From contig JAEZBX010000325.1 of NCBI GenBank assembly GCA_023412765.1, positions 1-18,667 on the forward strand: 18,667 bases of DNA, given 5' to 3'. Under the pieces are notes generated by a model, which made no database searches, was not told where the DNA came from, and was given only the letters and a program-made list of their open reading frames with translations. Shown piece by piece: positions 8,201 to 14,875 of the stretch. The position numbers and the translations under genes were made by a program. The first letter of the stretch is position 1, and every line of letters starts with the position of its first letter. This DNA is from Bacteroidota bacterium. GTDB lineage: Bacteria > Bacteroidota > Bacteroidia > Cytophagales > Cyclobacteriaceae.

Positions 8201-8316
8201 TCGGGATCTTCACTGCGCGGCATATTGAGCAATGTTGTGACCCCAAGTGCAACGGCCATCAGAAACATTATCAATGTGAATTGATAATTCTTTACGGCAT
8301 ATTCTGAAATTTTCAT
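5281..8316 (-). CDS. RND efflux pump, inner-membrane permease subunit (AcrB family)
   Basis: This 1011-residue proton-driven transporter is the engine of a tripartite efflux pump. It has the usual RND layout: TM1 near 12-32, a large periplasmic porter loop, TM2-TM6, a second loop, and TM8-TM12. The proton-relay residues are present: Asp397-Asp398 in TM4 (GLLVDDSIVVVENIERW) and Lys922 in TM10 (GVEVKNSILLVDF), equivalent to D407/D408 and K940 of AcrB. The N terminus is typical (NMPRSEDPEIEAPQFSVVVVYPG). Length is close to the usual 1,000-1,050. Its ATG overlaps the stop of the upstream adaptor gene as ATGA (8313-8316), indicating translational coupling. Family membership is certain. The substrate range (drugs, detergents, metabolites) is not predictable, although DD in TM4 and the TetR regulator favour organic compounds over metal ions. 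Confidence 0.96.
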   Translation of the reverse strand: MKISEYAVKNYQFTLIMFLMAVALGVTTLLNMPRSEDPEIEAPQFSVVVVYPGTSPTDLEELVVDPIEEKINELEDMKRIKTTITDGLAVFNVEYKYESDPDDKYQELVREINGIRGDLPKDIFSLEVKKFQPSDVNILQVALISENASRTKLKYHAEALQDELEKISSLKNVEVQGLPEQIARIELRLEKIAQMHIPLEAIMGSLQSEMANIPGGSVDAGSKSFSIKTSGNYKSLDEIKNTIVHSSNGKNIFLSDVADAYITFDETKHITRLNGHRCVFVIAAQKPGLNITSTQKAYAPVLEAYSKKLPQNIDMVHHFDQADNVNGRLAGLGKDFLIAIFLVSITLLPLGFRAAAIVMISIPLSLAIGLVLLNMLGISLNQLSIVGLVVALGLLVDDSIVVVENIERWMREGHSRLESTIKATKQIGLAVVGCTATLIIAFMPLVFLPEGAGDFIRGLPLAVIMSVVASMLVSLTVIPFLSSRLLKDHGSKGSNVFMVTLQKLIHGSYSRLLDKALKHPVATTIIAGAIFIGSLQLFPLIGFALFPASEKPQFVINAITPLQTNLGNTDSVARHVEAVVSKIPEVAYYATNVGKGNPRVYYNVVQENERTDFAQIFVQLYDDTTPKEKINIINTLREEFKTYPGAKIEVKNFEQGPPIVAPVEIRLFGDNLDSLRSYASEIEAMLKETEGTIYVNNPVSNLKSDIRVSINRDKARMSGINTVDIDRTVRLAIAGLDMGSFSDAEGEDYGVLLTTPKKERATLASLDNLFVNNRTGTPVPLEQIASLKLESAPLSINHYNKMRMVSVSAFVKKGYLNDQVINDVVDRMNGIKLPEGYSFMMGGEVEASNESFGGLGPVIIVTIFMFVAVLILMFKTFKSMLIVLSVIPLGVVGAAIALLITGNPLSFVAVIGLIALAGVEVKNSILLVDFTNQLRLQGKTVDEAIREAGEVRFLPIVLTSLTAIGGLLPIAISTNPLIAPLAIVLIGGLISSTILSRIVTPVVYKLIPPKG

Positions 8317-9380
8317 TTGGTATGATTTAAGACCGTAATTGGAGATTTGTCAGTCAGGTAAGCGCTTCCGGAAACAATCAAGGACATGTCTTCTTTCAAA
8401 CCATCATTAATGTAAATGCTCGTCCCATCAAAGGAAGCAATGCTAATCGGTTGTTTGATCGCTGTTTTGTTATCATGAGTTATAAAAACAAACCCTTCGT
8501 CGTCATTTGCATCCAGCACAGCTTCGTATGGAACTTGCCAGGTACTGTCGGTTACCGGCGTAGAAATTTCAGCGGATCCAAACATTCCGCTTGCGAATTT
8601 TTCACCTTTGTGATCGACGCTTAGTTCGATCGTGAATGCGCCACTTTGCGGGTCTGCTGTCTCTGATTTCCTGATTACATAAGCTTGAAATGATTTTCCG
8701 GGAAACGCGTCTATAGCAACCGTGGCTTGAGTCTTATGTGTGATCGATGCCCATTGCCTGTCACTAACACCAACCTTCAATATCCACTTTGCATCACCTG
8801 CACCGTTTGTTTGAAGGATAGGATCACCGACGTCAACCACCTGGCCTGCATTCACAAATTTTCTAAGTACATATCCATTGGCCGTCGCGTGAATGGTAGA
8901 AAATCTTTGGTTGAACGACGCTGCATCGAGCTGTTCTTTTGCAATGGCGAGTGCCGTCTCAGCATTTTCAAGCTGTTCCAATGTCGCAACGCTATCCCTG
9001 TATAAATTATTCGTACGTTCGAAATCGCGTTGTGCCTTTTCATAGCCATATTTTGCCTGCGATACACGGGTATGAACCTCCCGCAAATCAAGCGCTGCAA
9101 GTACTTGCCCTTTCTTGACAAAGTCGCCTTCCTTGACCAAAACTTCCTTAACAATTCCTCCGGTTTTGAAGCCCAGGATTGTTTGATCATCGGTTGTTAG
9201 TTGTCCGGATGCCTTTATGGCTGTCGACACAGATGATCTCTTCAAAGGCATAATATGAACAGGGACCGGTTCGGCATTGCGCGGAACTGATTTAACGTCT
9301 CCCCTGCTATCGGTACAAGATTGCATTCCAGCAGTGAGTATCCCCACTGCGATAGCTGCGAACACATAATTCTTTTTCAT
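8313..9380 (-). CDS. RND efflux periplasmic adaptor subunit (membrane fusion protein), lipoprotein
   Basis: The 355-residue adaptor links the RND pump to the outer-membrane channel. The signal peptide ends in a lipobox-like MQSC, with Cys22 the likely lipidated residue, so it is anchored in a membrane facing the periplasm. The lipoyl half-motifs are at about 66-98 (GGIVKEVLVKEGDFVKKGQVL) and 162-190 (ANGYVLRKFVNAGQVV), and between them is a short alpha-hairpin (about 99-158). The hairpin tip carries R122, L126 and T133, which lines up with the RLS docking motif of AcrA with Thr in place of Ser. A beta-barrel and membrane-proximal domain follow. The gene starts 2 nt after the TolC stop and overlaps the RND start by 4 nt, so it is the middle of a tight operon. 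Confidence 0.95.
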   Translation of the reverse strand: MKKNYVFAAIAVGILTAGMQSCTDSRGDVKSVPRNAEPVPVHIMPLKRSSVSTAIKASGQLTTDDQTILGFKTGGIVKEVLVKEGDFVKKGQVLAALDLREVHTRVSQAKYGYEKAQRDFERTNNLYRDSVATLEQLENAETALAIAKEQLDAASFNQRFSTIHATANGYVLRKFVNAGQVVDVGDPILQTNGAGDAKWILKVGVSDRQWASITHKTQATVAIDAFPGKSFQAYVIRKSETADPQSGAFTIELSVDHKGEKFASGMFGSAEISTPVTDSTWQVPYEAVLDANDDEGFVFITHDNKTAIKQPISIASFDGTSIYINDGLKEDMSLIVSGSAYLTDKSPITVLNHTK

Positions 9381-9382
9381 AA

Positions 9383-10741
9383 TTATTGCTTTAATATGGA
9401 GTAAGATGCGGTTTCTCTTTCAAGATGGGCGCTTGCTGTAAGCACCTCCAGTTTCCTCAGGTTGAGTTGTAACTGTGAGGAAGTGAGTTCATTTCTGGCA
9501 TCCAGGAATTCAATTAGTGAATTGACCCCTTGTTGGTATCCTCTTTCCAGCAAATGAAAATAGCTCTGTGCAGATTTGAGTTGCTCTTCTGCAGCATGGT
9601 AGTTTTCCATGGTGGTCTTCAGCTCGTTTCTTGCAACAGAGGCAGCAAGTTCCAGGCTCTTTTGCGTGTGAAGGAGATCCTGTTCTGATTTCTGAATTTC
9701 GAGCTGACGATGTCGTATAGTTCGATCGTTGCGAAGGCCCTGGAAAATCGGTAGGGATAGTTGTACACCAACCAGATAATACCTCGAATCACTATTGTAC
9801 CTCCATCCCTCCGACTGACTTCCTAAATCCATGAAAGCATTCACTTTTGGTAGCCGGTTGAGTTTGCTCATGCGCAGCGCCGATTCGTTTATCTCTCGCA
9901 CCGTCTGCAGCATTTGAACTTCTTCGCGGCGTCCTGCCGTTTCAGCTGTGTCTAACACTTGTGGCAGGTCTTCAGAAGCAACGGTGTTGACGGACGTTTC
10001 AAAGTCGCGGTTTAACAGAAAGTTGAAATATTTACTCGCGTTGGCCACCTTATTCCTGGCGCTGTTCAGGTCTGCCCTAACGCGTTCGGCCTCACTTTTT
10101 GCGCGCAGCAAGTTGGCATAAAGGCCCTTGCCATTGTCGACAAGCGAACGATTAACCTGCACATTCTTTTCAACCAAGGTCAACGCGCTTTCATAAATTT
10201 TAACGCCATTCTCTGCGGCTTTAAGATTGTAGTATGCAGTCTTGATATTCTCGACAAGCTCGCGTTTGTATATTTCGACTTCATATTGTTTAAGCATTAC
10301 CTTTTGTCCTTCGATCTCTTTATTGATAAGCAAATCGGTATTCACCAGTGGTATTGATGTACGTATGCGGGTATCATAAAAGTCTCGCGGGAAAAAGTTT
10401 TGCTCTACGTTTTCAATCTGTGGAAAGTAGTCGCTCTGTGTAATTTGATTCAATGATTGATAGACTGGGTTTAGCAAATCACCTACCGGTATGGCTATGC
10501 TACGGCCACCCTTGCCTGATGTGTAGTCGGCCAATAAGCTGATGCTTGGAAGAAAATAGCTTCTTGCAATCTGAAGTGATTGCTGAGCTTGTTGAAGTGA
10601 AACGTTCTTCTGCTGCAGTACCAGGTTACTTTCCAACCCTTCCTTGATGTAGTCATCCAATGATTGAGCGGATGCGAAGGAGTAGCCGATTACCAATAAA
10701 AAAATGGCAATAAGGCTAAGTTTGAGCGAGTAGCTTTCCAT
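9383..10741 (-). CDS. TolC family outer-membrane efflux channel
   Basis: This 452-residue outer membrane factor provides the exit duct of the pump encoded downstream. A Sec signal peptide covers about residues 1-25 and ends FASAQ. Two repeated outer-membrane-efflux-protein halves follow, rich in long amphipathic helices (for example residues about 34-60, 150-245 and 360-445), with beta strands in between. No lipobox is present, which fits a non-lipidated TolC-type rather than an OprM-type protein. Length is normal. It is the first structural gene after tetR, separated from it by only 42 nt that hold a 17-bp palindrome, and it is followed after 2 nt by the adaptor gene. Confidence 0.94.
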   Translation of the reverse strand: MESYSLKLSLIAIFLLVIGYSFASAQSLDDYIKEGLESNLVLQQKNVSLQQAQQSLQIARSYFLPSISLLADYTSGKGGRSIAIPVGDLLNPVYQSLNQITQSDYFPQIENVEQNFFPRDFYDTRIRTSIPLVNTDLLINKEIEGQKVMLKQYEVEIYKRELVENIKTAYYNLKAAENGVKIYESALTLVEKNVQVNRSLVDNGKGLYANLLRAKSEAERVRADLNSARNKVANASKYFNFLLNRDFETSVNTVASEDLPQVLDTAETAGRREEVQMLQTVREINESALRMSKLNRLPKVNAFMDLGSQSEGWRYNSDSRYYLVGVQLSLPIFQGLRNDRTIRHRQLEIQKSEQDLLHTQKSLELAASVARNELKTTMENYHAAEEQLKSAQSYFHLLERGYQQGVNSLIEFLDARNELTSSQLQLNLRKLEVLTASAHLERETASYSILKQ

Positions 10742-10750
10742 TGATCATTT

Positions 10751-10767
10751 ACTTAACAGTGTTAACT
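10751..10767. promoter_or_regulatory. Putative TetR operator O2 upstream of tolC
   Basis: The plus strand reads ACTTAAC-AGT-GTTAACT, a palindrome with one mismatched outer pair. It has the same half-sites and 3-bp spacing as the site upstream of tetR. It lies 10 nt before the tolC ATG, inside the 42-nt tetR-tolC spacer. Binding here could block an internal promoter or act as a roadblock. The operator role is inference from position and symmetry. Confidence 0.7.
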
Positions 10768-10783
10768 AATAGAGAAAAAAAAT

Positions 10784-11410
10784 CTACTTTACGGCATGCA
10801 TCCGGTCCAGTATCTCATTCACCATATCGCTTGCCTTATGAGCCAGGTCTTTTTCGTTGAGGTCCTCAACCACAGGACATCTGTTCCGTATTTCGAGAGA
10901 TGCGATTCCATGGACCATCGACCAGACGGTAAAAGCAACTACCTCTGTGCGCATGTTTTTAAAGTATCCCTTGGCAATACATTCTTCTATAGTATTCACC
11001 AGGAATCCAAAAGCACGTTTACCCTCCTCCCAATCCGATTCGTCCTTTTGGATGGACTTCATTGGAGAATTGATAATGAACATAAGGTCATAGAATTCCC
11101 CATTTTCAAGGGCAAAACTGATATAAGCCTTGTTGATCGCCTTCAGTCGTTCATAGGGGTCTGCAACATGCGCGAGAGGACGGAAATATTGATTTAAAAG
11201 TGTAAATCCCTCCCGATGTAGTTCACAGAATATGTCGTCCTTATCCTTAAAATACAGGTAGATGGTAGTTGGAGAATACTCAATTTTCTCTGCGATGTTC
11301 CGAATTGACACTTCTTCAAAACCCTTTTGCATAAACAACTCCTTTGCCGCCTGAAGAATTTTACCCTTCAACTCCTCTTTCTGACGTTCCTTCCGTGTGG
11401 TAATTGTCAT
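10784..11410 (-). CDS. TetR/AcrR family transcriptional repressor (WHG-type C-terminal domain)
   Basis: This 208-residue regulator is the first gene of the efflux operon. The helix-turn-helix lies at about 16-62, with ILQAAKELFMQKGFEEVSIRNIA followed by the recognition helix YSPTTIYLYFKDKDDIF. The C-terminal ligand-binding part contains a WSMVHGIASL segment near residue 165, characteristic of the WHG subgroup of TetR C-terminal domains. Like TtgR or AcrR it probably represses the pump genes and is released by a pump substrate. Two 17-bp palindromes, one upstream of tetR itself and one between tetR and tolC, are the likely binding sites, so it should be autoregulated. The divergent MFS gene is a third possible target. 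The ligand is unknown. Confidence 0.94.
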   Translation of the reverse strand: MTITTRKERQKEELKGKILQAAKELFMQKGFEEVSIRNIAEKIEYSPTTIYLYFKDKDDIFCELHREGFTLLNQYFRPLAHVADPYERLKAINKAYISFALENGEFYDLMFIINSPMKSIQKDESDWEEGKRAFGFLVNTIEECIAKGYFKNMRTEVVAFTVWSMVHGIASLEIRNRCPVVEDLNEKDLAHKASDMVNEILDRMHAVK

Positions 11411-11426
11411 TTTCTTACAATGTTTT

Positions 11427-11443
11427 ACTTAACGGTGTTAAGT
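11427..11443. promoter_or_regulatory. Putative TetR operator O1 upstream of tetR
   Basis: The sequence ACTTAAC-GGT-GTTAAGT is a perfect 7+3+7 palindrome 17-33 nt upstream of the tetR ATG. It shares its half-sites with O2 at 10751-10767 and overlaps the putative -7 element of the tetR promoter, the classical arrangement for autorepression. Direct sequence observation; the binding protein is inferred. Confidence 0.78.
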
Positions 11444-11468
11444 TAATGGATGTTACGGGATCTTCAAA
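11438..11468 (-). promoter_or_regulatory. Putative Bacteroidetes-type promoter of the tetR efflux operon
   Basis: On the minus strand TTTG (11468-11465) is followed after 19 nt by TAACTTAA (11445-11438). The Bacteroidetes housekeeping consensus is TTTG-N19-21-TAnnTTTG, so the -33 box and spacing fit exactly and the -7 box fits in part (TAnnTT). The -7 box overlaps operator O1. Confidence 0.5.
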
Positions 11469-11501
11469 AAAAATTTATAGCAGTATTAAAAAAGCCGTGT
11501 G

Positions 11502-11522
11502 AAAATGCATCCGGTGCATTTT
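11502..11522. promoter_or_regulatory. Perfect 8-bp palindrome in the tetR/MFS divergent spacer
   Basis: AAAATGCA-TCCGG-TGCATTTT is a perfect inverted repeat with a 5-bp spacer. It lies between the divergent tetR and MFS genes, about 100 nt from each start. Its half-sites differ from those of the TetR palindromes, so a second regulator or an mRNA hairpin is possible. Confidence 0.5.
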
Positions 11523-11625
11523 GTTGCCGTTATTAACCCCCTGTGGCCCAAATTTTTAAAAGATAGTTGAGATAGCATGTCCATTTGTGACGAGTACAGT
11601 CGACTTAGCAGCATTGAACAACACA

Positions 11626-13167
11626 ATGACACAAAATTTAAAGGACAACCTAGCGATAGCACAACGCGCTGGTAAGAAGGAATGGATTGGCCTGGCGGTT
11701 ATTGCATTGCCATGCGCGTTATATTCTATGGATTTAACGGTGCTCAACCTTGCCGTTCCCCACCTGACGGCTGACTTACAGCCCAGTAGTTCCGAATTGC
11801 TATGGATTGTCGACATATATGGTTTTATGGTCGCAGGCTTTCTCATCCCCATGGGAACCTTGGGTGACAGAATCGGGAGAAGATTATTATTGATGATTGG
11901 CGCTGCAGCCTTTGGATTAGCATCCATTTTTGCTGCATACTCAACTTCCCCAGAGATGCTGATTGTTGCACGCGCGGTGTTGGGAATTGCTGGAGCAACG
12001 CTTGCACCCTCGACACTTTCACTCATCCGAAATATGTTCATTGATCCGAAGCAACGCACGTTTGCCATTGGCGTATGGGTGGCGAGTTACTCTGCTGGTG
12101 GTTCGCTTGGGCCGGTCGTTGGCGGAATTTTGCTGGAATATTTTCAATGGGGATCTGTGTTTCTCATTGCAATACCCGTGATGGTATTGCTTCTAACATT
12201 AGGCCCTCTCCTGTTGCCAGAATTCAAAGACCCCGAGGCAGGGCGTCTCGATCTTGTAAGTGCTTTTATGTCACTATGCGGTGTACTTTCAATCATTTTT
12301 GGCCTGAAGAAGTTTGCAGAAGAGGGTCTCGTCTGGTATGGTGGCTTGTCAGTTATTCTTGGAATAATTTTAAGCGCGTTATTCTTGCATCGTCAGCGGA
12401 GATTGAAAATGCCGATGATCGATCTCAACTTATTTAGATCGAGGGCATTTAGCGCAGCACTTACTATATATACCCTTATCACCTTTATTGCTTTTGGTGG
12501 ATTCATTTTTATTTTTCAATACTTGCAGTTAGTACTGGGGCTTCCTCCGCTGGAAGCGGGGTTTCTTGCGGTGCCTTCATTCGCGGGTTTTATCGTCGGA
12601 TCAGTTCTTGCGCCAATGCTCGCGCATCGATTTCAGCCTGCAAAGGTTATTACATATGGGTTGCTACTCGCGGCCGTCGGGTTTAGTTTGATCACACAAG
12701 TTGAAGTCGAGACAGGTGTAGAATTTCTGGTGATCGGTATGCTGCTTTATTCGCTTGGACTTGCGCCAGTTATTACGCTGACCACGGACCTGATTGTAGG
12801 TGCTGCGCCACCGGAGCGTGCCGGAGTAGCTTCCGCTATTTCAGAGACAAGTTCCGAATTTGGTGGTGCATTAGGGATTGCTATTCTCGGCAGCATTGGT
12901 ACTGCGGTATATCGAATGAAGGTTGGGGATGAAATGCCGGAACAAATTTCAGGTCAGCTCGCGGATGAAGCAACGGAAACACTAGGCGGCGCAGTAACAG
13001 TCGCGTCGAAATTGGACCCGGCGTTTGGTACGACGTTATTAAGTTCGGCAAACGAAGCGTTTATTTTTGGGATGCAAATAAATTCGTTTATAGGTGCAAT
13101 TATAGCGTTGGGACTTGCATGGCTGGCCAATGTTTATCTTAAGAATGTAAAAAGTACTGCGCATTGA
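11626..13167 (+). CDS. DHA2 family MFS drug transporter (SmvA/QacA-like, 14 TMS)
   Basis: An inner-membrane proton antiporter of about 513 residues. I chose ATG 11626, which leaves about 20 residues before TM1 as in relatives; an in-frame GTG at 11587 would add 13 residues. Sequence resemblance to SmvA/QacA-type pumps is strong: ALYSMDLTVLNLAVPHLT in TM1, SSSELLWIVDIYGFMVAGFLIPMGTLGDRIGRR (TM2 and motif A), and SAGGSLGPVVGGILLEYF (motif C of TM5, marking drug/proton antiporters). DHA2 members usually have 14 membrane helices, which fits this length. Typical substrates are quaternary ammonium compounds, dyes and biguanides, but none can be assigned here. It is divergent from the tetR efflux operon, so it may share that repressor. 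It ends only 28 nt from the convergent sigma-factor gene. Confidence 0.93.
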   Translation: MTQNLKDNLAIAQRAGKKEWIGLAVIALPCALYSMDLTVLNLAVPHLTADLQPSSSELLWIVDIYGFMVAGFLIPMGTLGDRIGRRLLLMIGAAAFGLASIFAAYSTSPEMLIVARAVLGIAGATLAPSTLSLIRNMFIDPKQRTFAIGVWVASYSAGGSLGPVVGGILLEYFQWGSVFLIAIPVMVLLLTLGPLLLPEFKDPEAGRLDLVSAFMSLCGVLSIIFGLKKFAEEGLVWYGGLSVILGIILSALFLHRQRRLKMPMIDLNLFRSRAFSAALTIYTLITFIAFGGFIFIFQYLQLVLGLPPLEAGFLAVPSFAGFIVGSVLAPMLAHRFQPAKVITYGLLLAAVGFSLITQVEVETGVEFLVIGMLLYSLGLAPVITLTTDLIVGAAPPERAGVASAISETSSEFGGALGIAILGSIGTAVYRMKVGDEMPEQISGQLADEATETLGGAVTVASKLDPAFGTTLLSSANEAFIFGMQINSFIGAIIALGLAWLANVYLKNVKSTAH

Positions 13168-13195
13168 TAAGATCTCGCAATCGTGTTGTGTGGAA

Positions 13196-14353
13196 TCAGC
13201 TTTCCTCAAACACATAATTCATGAGCCGTTGTATTTGCGCTTGAATGTCATTTTTTGATTTCGTCTTCTTTAAAGAATCCAATTTAGCTTTCATTTGAAA
13301 CAATGAGTTTTCGATTTGCTCTGACAAATACTCAATTCCCTTTTCGCGTGGCGTCATAGTCCGATATTTCTCTGGAACAGGGAATCCTGCCTTGTCCAAA
13401 ATATTCTGAGAAACAAAAATTGGGCAGTCAAACATAAGGGCAATGGTCACCGCATCGCTGGGTCGTGAATCATACTCCATTACTTGCTTCTCACCCTTTA
13501 ATTGCAACTTTGACAAAAAAACACCATCCAAGATTTCTGTAACATGAACTGCTACCGGAACCAAGCTGTTACTTTTTATGATCTCCGTTATAAGGTTAAA
13601 GGTCATTGGCCTCGGAAATTCTATACCCTTCATGGCAATCAACATGTTTTCTGCTTCCTCTCTGGTGATCACAATAGGCAGCACCCGAAATGATTCTTCA
13701 TCATAAAATAAAACACTGCATTTGCTGTTGTTTTCTCCTCCCAGTATCATATCAATTATTGTGACTCTTCTCATAATCTTGCGATATTTATGATATTGTT
13801 GAAATTCTCGTAATTCCTGGTTGCGTTCCAATATTGTTCTCAATTCCTTTCTTGCACGATGAAGTCTTACTTTTGCAAGAGAGCTGGTGATTGAAAGTTC
13901 ATTACAAATTTCATCAATGCTTTTTCCCTCATAGTAAAAAAGATACACGACCATTTGGTAAGGCATATCAAGAGACTTTATCCCGTCAAGGACAATGCTC
14001 ACAATCCTTTCTTCTTCATAGGTTTCAGGATTGTGATGCTCTTCATAGTACTGCTTTAATGATTGAAATTGCTTATTATTCTCCCGGAGATAATTTTTAC
14101 AAATGTTTCTGATAATTCCGGCAAGCCATTCTTTGAATGCTTTTGTATTCCTCAGATTACTCAGGCAAAAATACGCATCCATTAAACCGTTTTGTACAAG
14201 GTCTTTTGCAACATCTTTATCATCAATGATATTTTGGGCGATAGTCAGGCAATACGCGTAATATTTATCCGCAAGAAATCCGAATGCTTTTTTGTCGCCC
14301 GCTAATGCTTTAGTTATAAGTTCAATCTCCGTCTCCTGATTAGTTCCCTTCAT
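13196..14353 (-). CDS. ECF sigma factor fused to a bifunctional nuclease (DUF151) domain
   Basis: A single 385-codon frame joins two families. Residues 17-90 are sigma region 2 (GDKKAFGFLADKYY, AKDLVQNGLMDAY, LAGIIRNICKNYLR) and about 120-176 are sigma region 4 with its helix-turn-helix (YYEGKSIDEICNELSITSSLAKVRLHRARKEL). After a charged linker, residues about 195-325 are a bifunctional nuclease domain: VLPIVITREEAENMLIAMKG, FPRPMTFNLI, and the hallmark SRPSDAVTIAL (296-306) followed by CPIFVS. Residues 335-385 form a helical, Lys/Glu-rich tail like the coil that often ends DUF151 proteins. The ECF part would direct RNA polymerase to a regulon. The nuclease part may sense or cleave nucleic acid and control the sigma half in cis. 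No anti-sigma gene lies next to it. It is monocistronic and convergent with the MFS gene. Confidence 0.9.
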   Translation of the reverse strand: MKGTNQETEIELITKALAGDKKAFGFLADKYYAYCLTIAQNIIDDKDVAKDLVQNGLMDAYFCLSNLRNTKAFKEWLAGIIRNICKNYLRENNKQFQSLKQYYEEHHNPETYEEERIVSIVLDGIKSLDMPYQMVVYLFYYEGKSIDEICNELSITSSLAKVRLHRARKELRTILERNQELREFQQYHKYRKIMRRVTIIDMILGGENNSKCSVLFYDEESFRVLPIVITREEAENMLIAMKGIEFPRPMTFNLITEIIKSNSLVPVAVHVTEILDGVFLSKLQLKGEKQVMEYDSRPSDAVTIALMFDCPIFVSQNILDKAGFPVPEKYRTMTPREKGIEYLSEQIENSLFQMKAKLDSLKKTKSKNDIQAQIQRLMNYVFEES

Positions 14354-14555
14354 TGAATACTTCGATGCGTTACTCCTTAAGGTGGGAATTTTGAGTGAAA
14401 TGGTTACAAAGTGTTAGAATTATTTTCACTGATGATATCAGGTTTTGGAACTTAAGCACCCCGGTGGAGCATACATCTATTTTCACAGGACATTACGCAC
14501 GATTTTAACATCAAAGAAATTTGCAGTTGGTTGTCGGAAAAGTTTGCAGTTCCGT

Positions 14556-14581
14556 CAGAGTCCCGGAGACCGGAGACTCTG
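14556..14581. repeat. AGA-loop hairpin repeat, copy 1
   Basis: Outer stem CAGAGTC/GACTCTG (14556-14562 with 14575-14581) encloses an inner stem CCGG/CCGG and an AGA loop, with a single bulged A. The core GAGTCC...GAGAC...AGACTC is shared with the hairpin at 17259-17290, where several stem pairs differ in a compensatory way. Confidence 0.7.
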
Positions 14582-14640
14582 CGGAGACATCGGCGTGCGG
14601 CCTCCCTATATAATGCACTGAATTAAGATTGCTTTTTATC

Positions 14641-14782
14641 GCAGAGTCCTGCCTATCGGCAGGCGCGGAGGGAATTCACGCAGAGACCGCGGAGCTGCAC
14701 TGATTTATATTTCCATATTCTCTAAAGAGTTCTAAGACTCAGCGTCCTCTGCGCGAATTTCCCTCTGCGTTCTCCGCGGTCA
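14641..14782. repeat. Long inverted-repeat element with CGCAGAG/CGCGGAG arms
   Basis: Positions 14664-14694 and the reverse complement of 14738-14769 align almost end to end (CGCGGAGGGAA-TTC... against CGCAGAGGGAAATTC...), giving a roughly 31-bp imperfect stem around a 43-nt loop. The flanks extend the similarity with GACCGCGGAG. The element lies downstream of the VOC gene, so it could fold in that gene's mRNA tail. It looks like a REP/MITE-type intergenic repeat; no flanking target duplication was recognised. Confidence 0.65.
14648..14663. repeat. Nested palindrome CCTGCC-TATC-GGCAGG
   Basis: A 6-bp stem with a 4-nt loop separates CGCAGAG from CGCGGAG in the left arm of the larger element, as if inserted into it. 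A related palindrome is at 5051-5064. Confidence 0.65.
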
Positions 14783-14875
14783 AAAAAAACCAACAAGCCG
14801 CAAGTTTATACTACAAGCAGCGCAGTGCCATCTGGCGATATCGCAGATTCACTTAGAAGGAAAAGGAAAACGAAA

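Larger units (their letters stand above)
14354..14875. other. Gene-free region of 522 bp with hairpins
   Basis: No credible gene was found. The first 200 bp next to the sigma-nuclease start should hold its promoter, but no good TTTG/TAnnTTTG pair is visible on the minus strand. The remainder contains an AGA-loop hairpin (14556-14581), a long inverted-repeat element (14641-14782) and a short A-rich stretch after it. Confidence 0.7.

Noticed and set aside
11556..12068. 170-codon minus-strand open frame antisense to the MFS gene
   Set aside because: The plus-strand MFS protein has all family motifs; the antisense frame has none.
13168..13195. Terminator between the convergent MFS and sigma-nuclease genes
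   Set aside because: The spacer is only 28 nt and shows no stem-loop with a T-tract.
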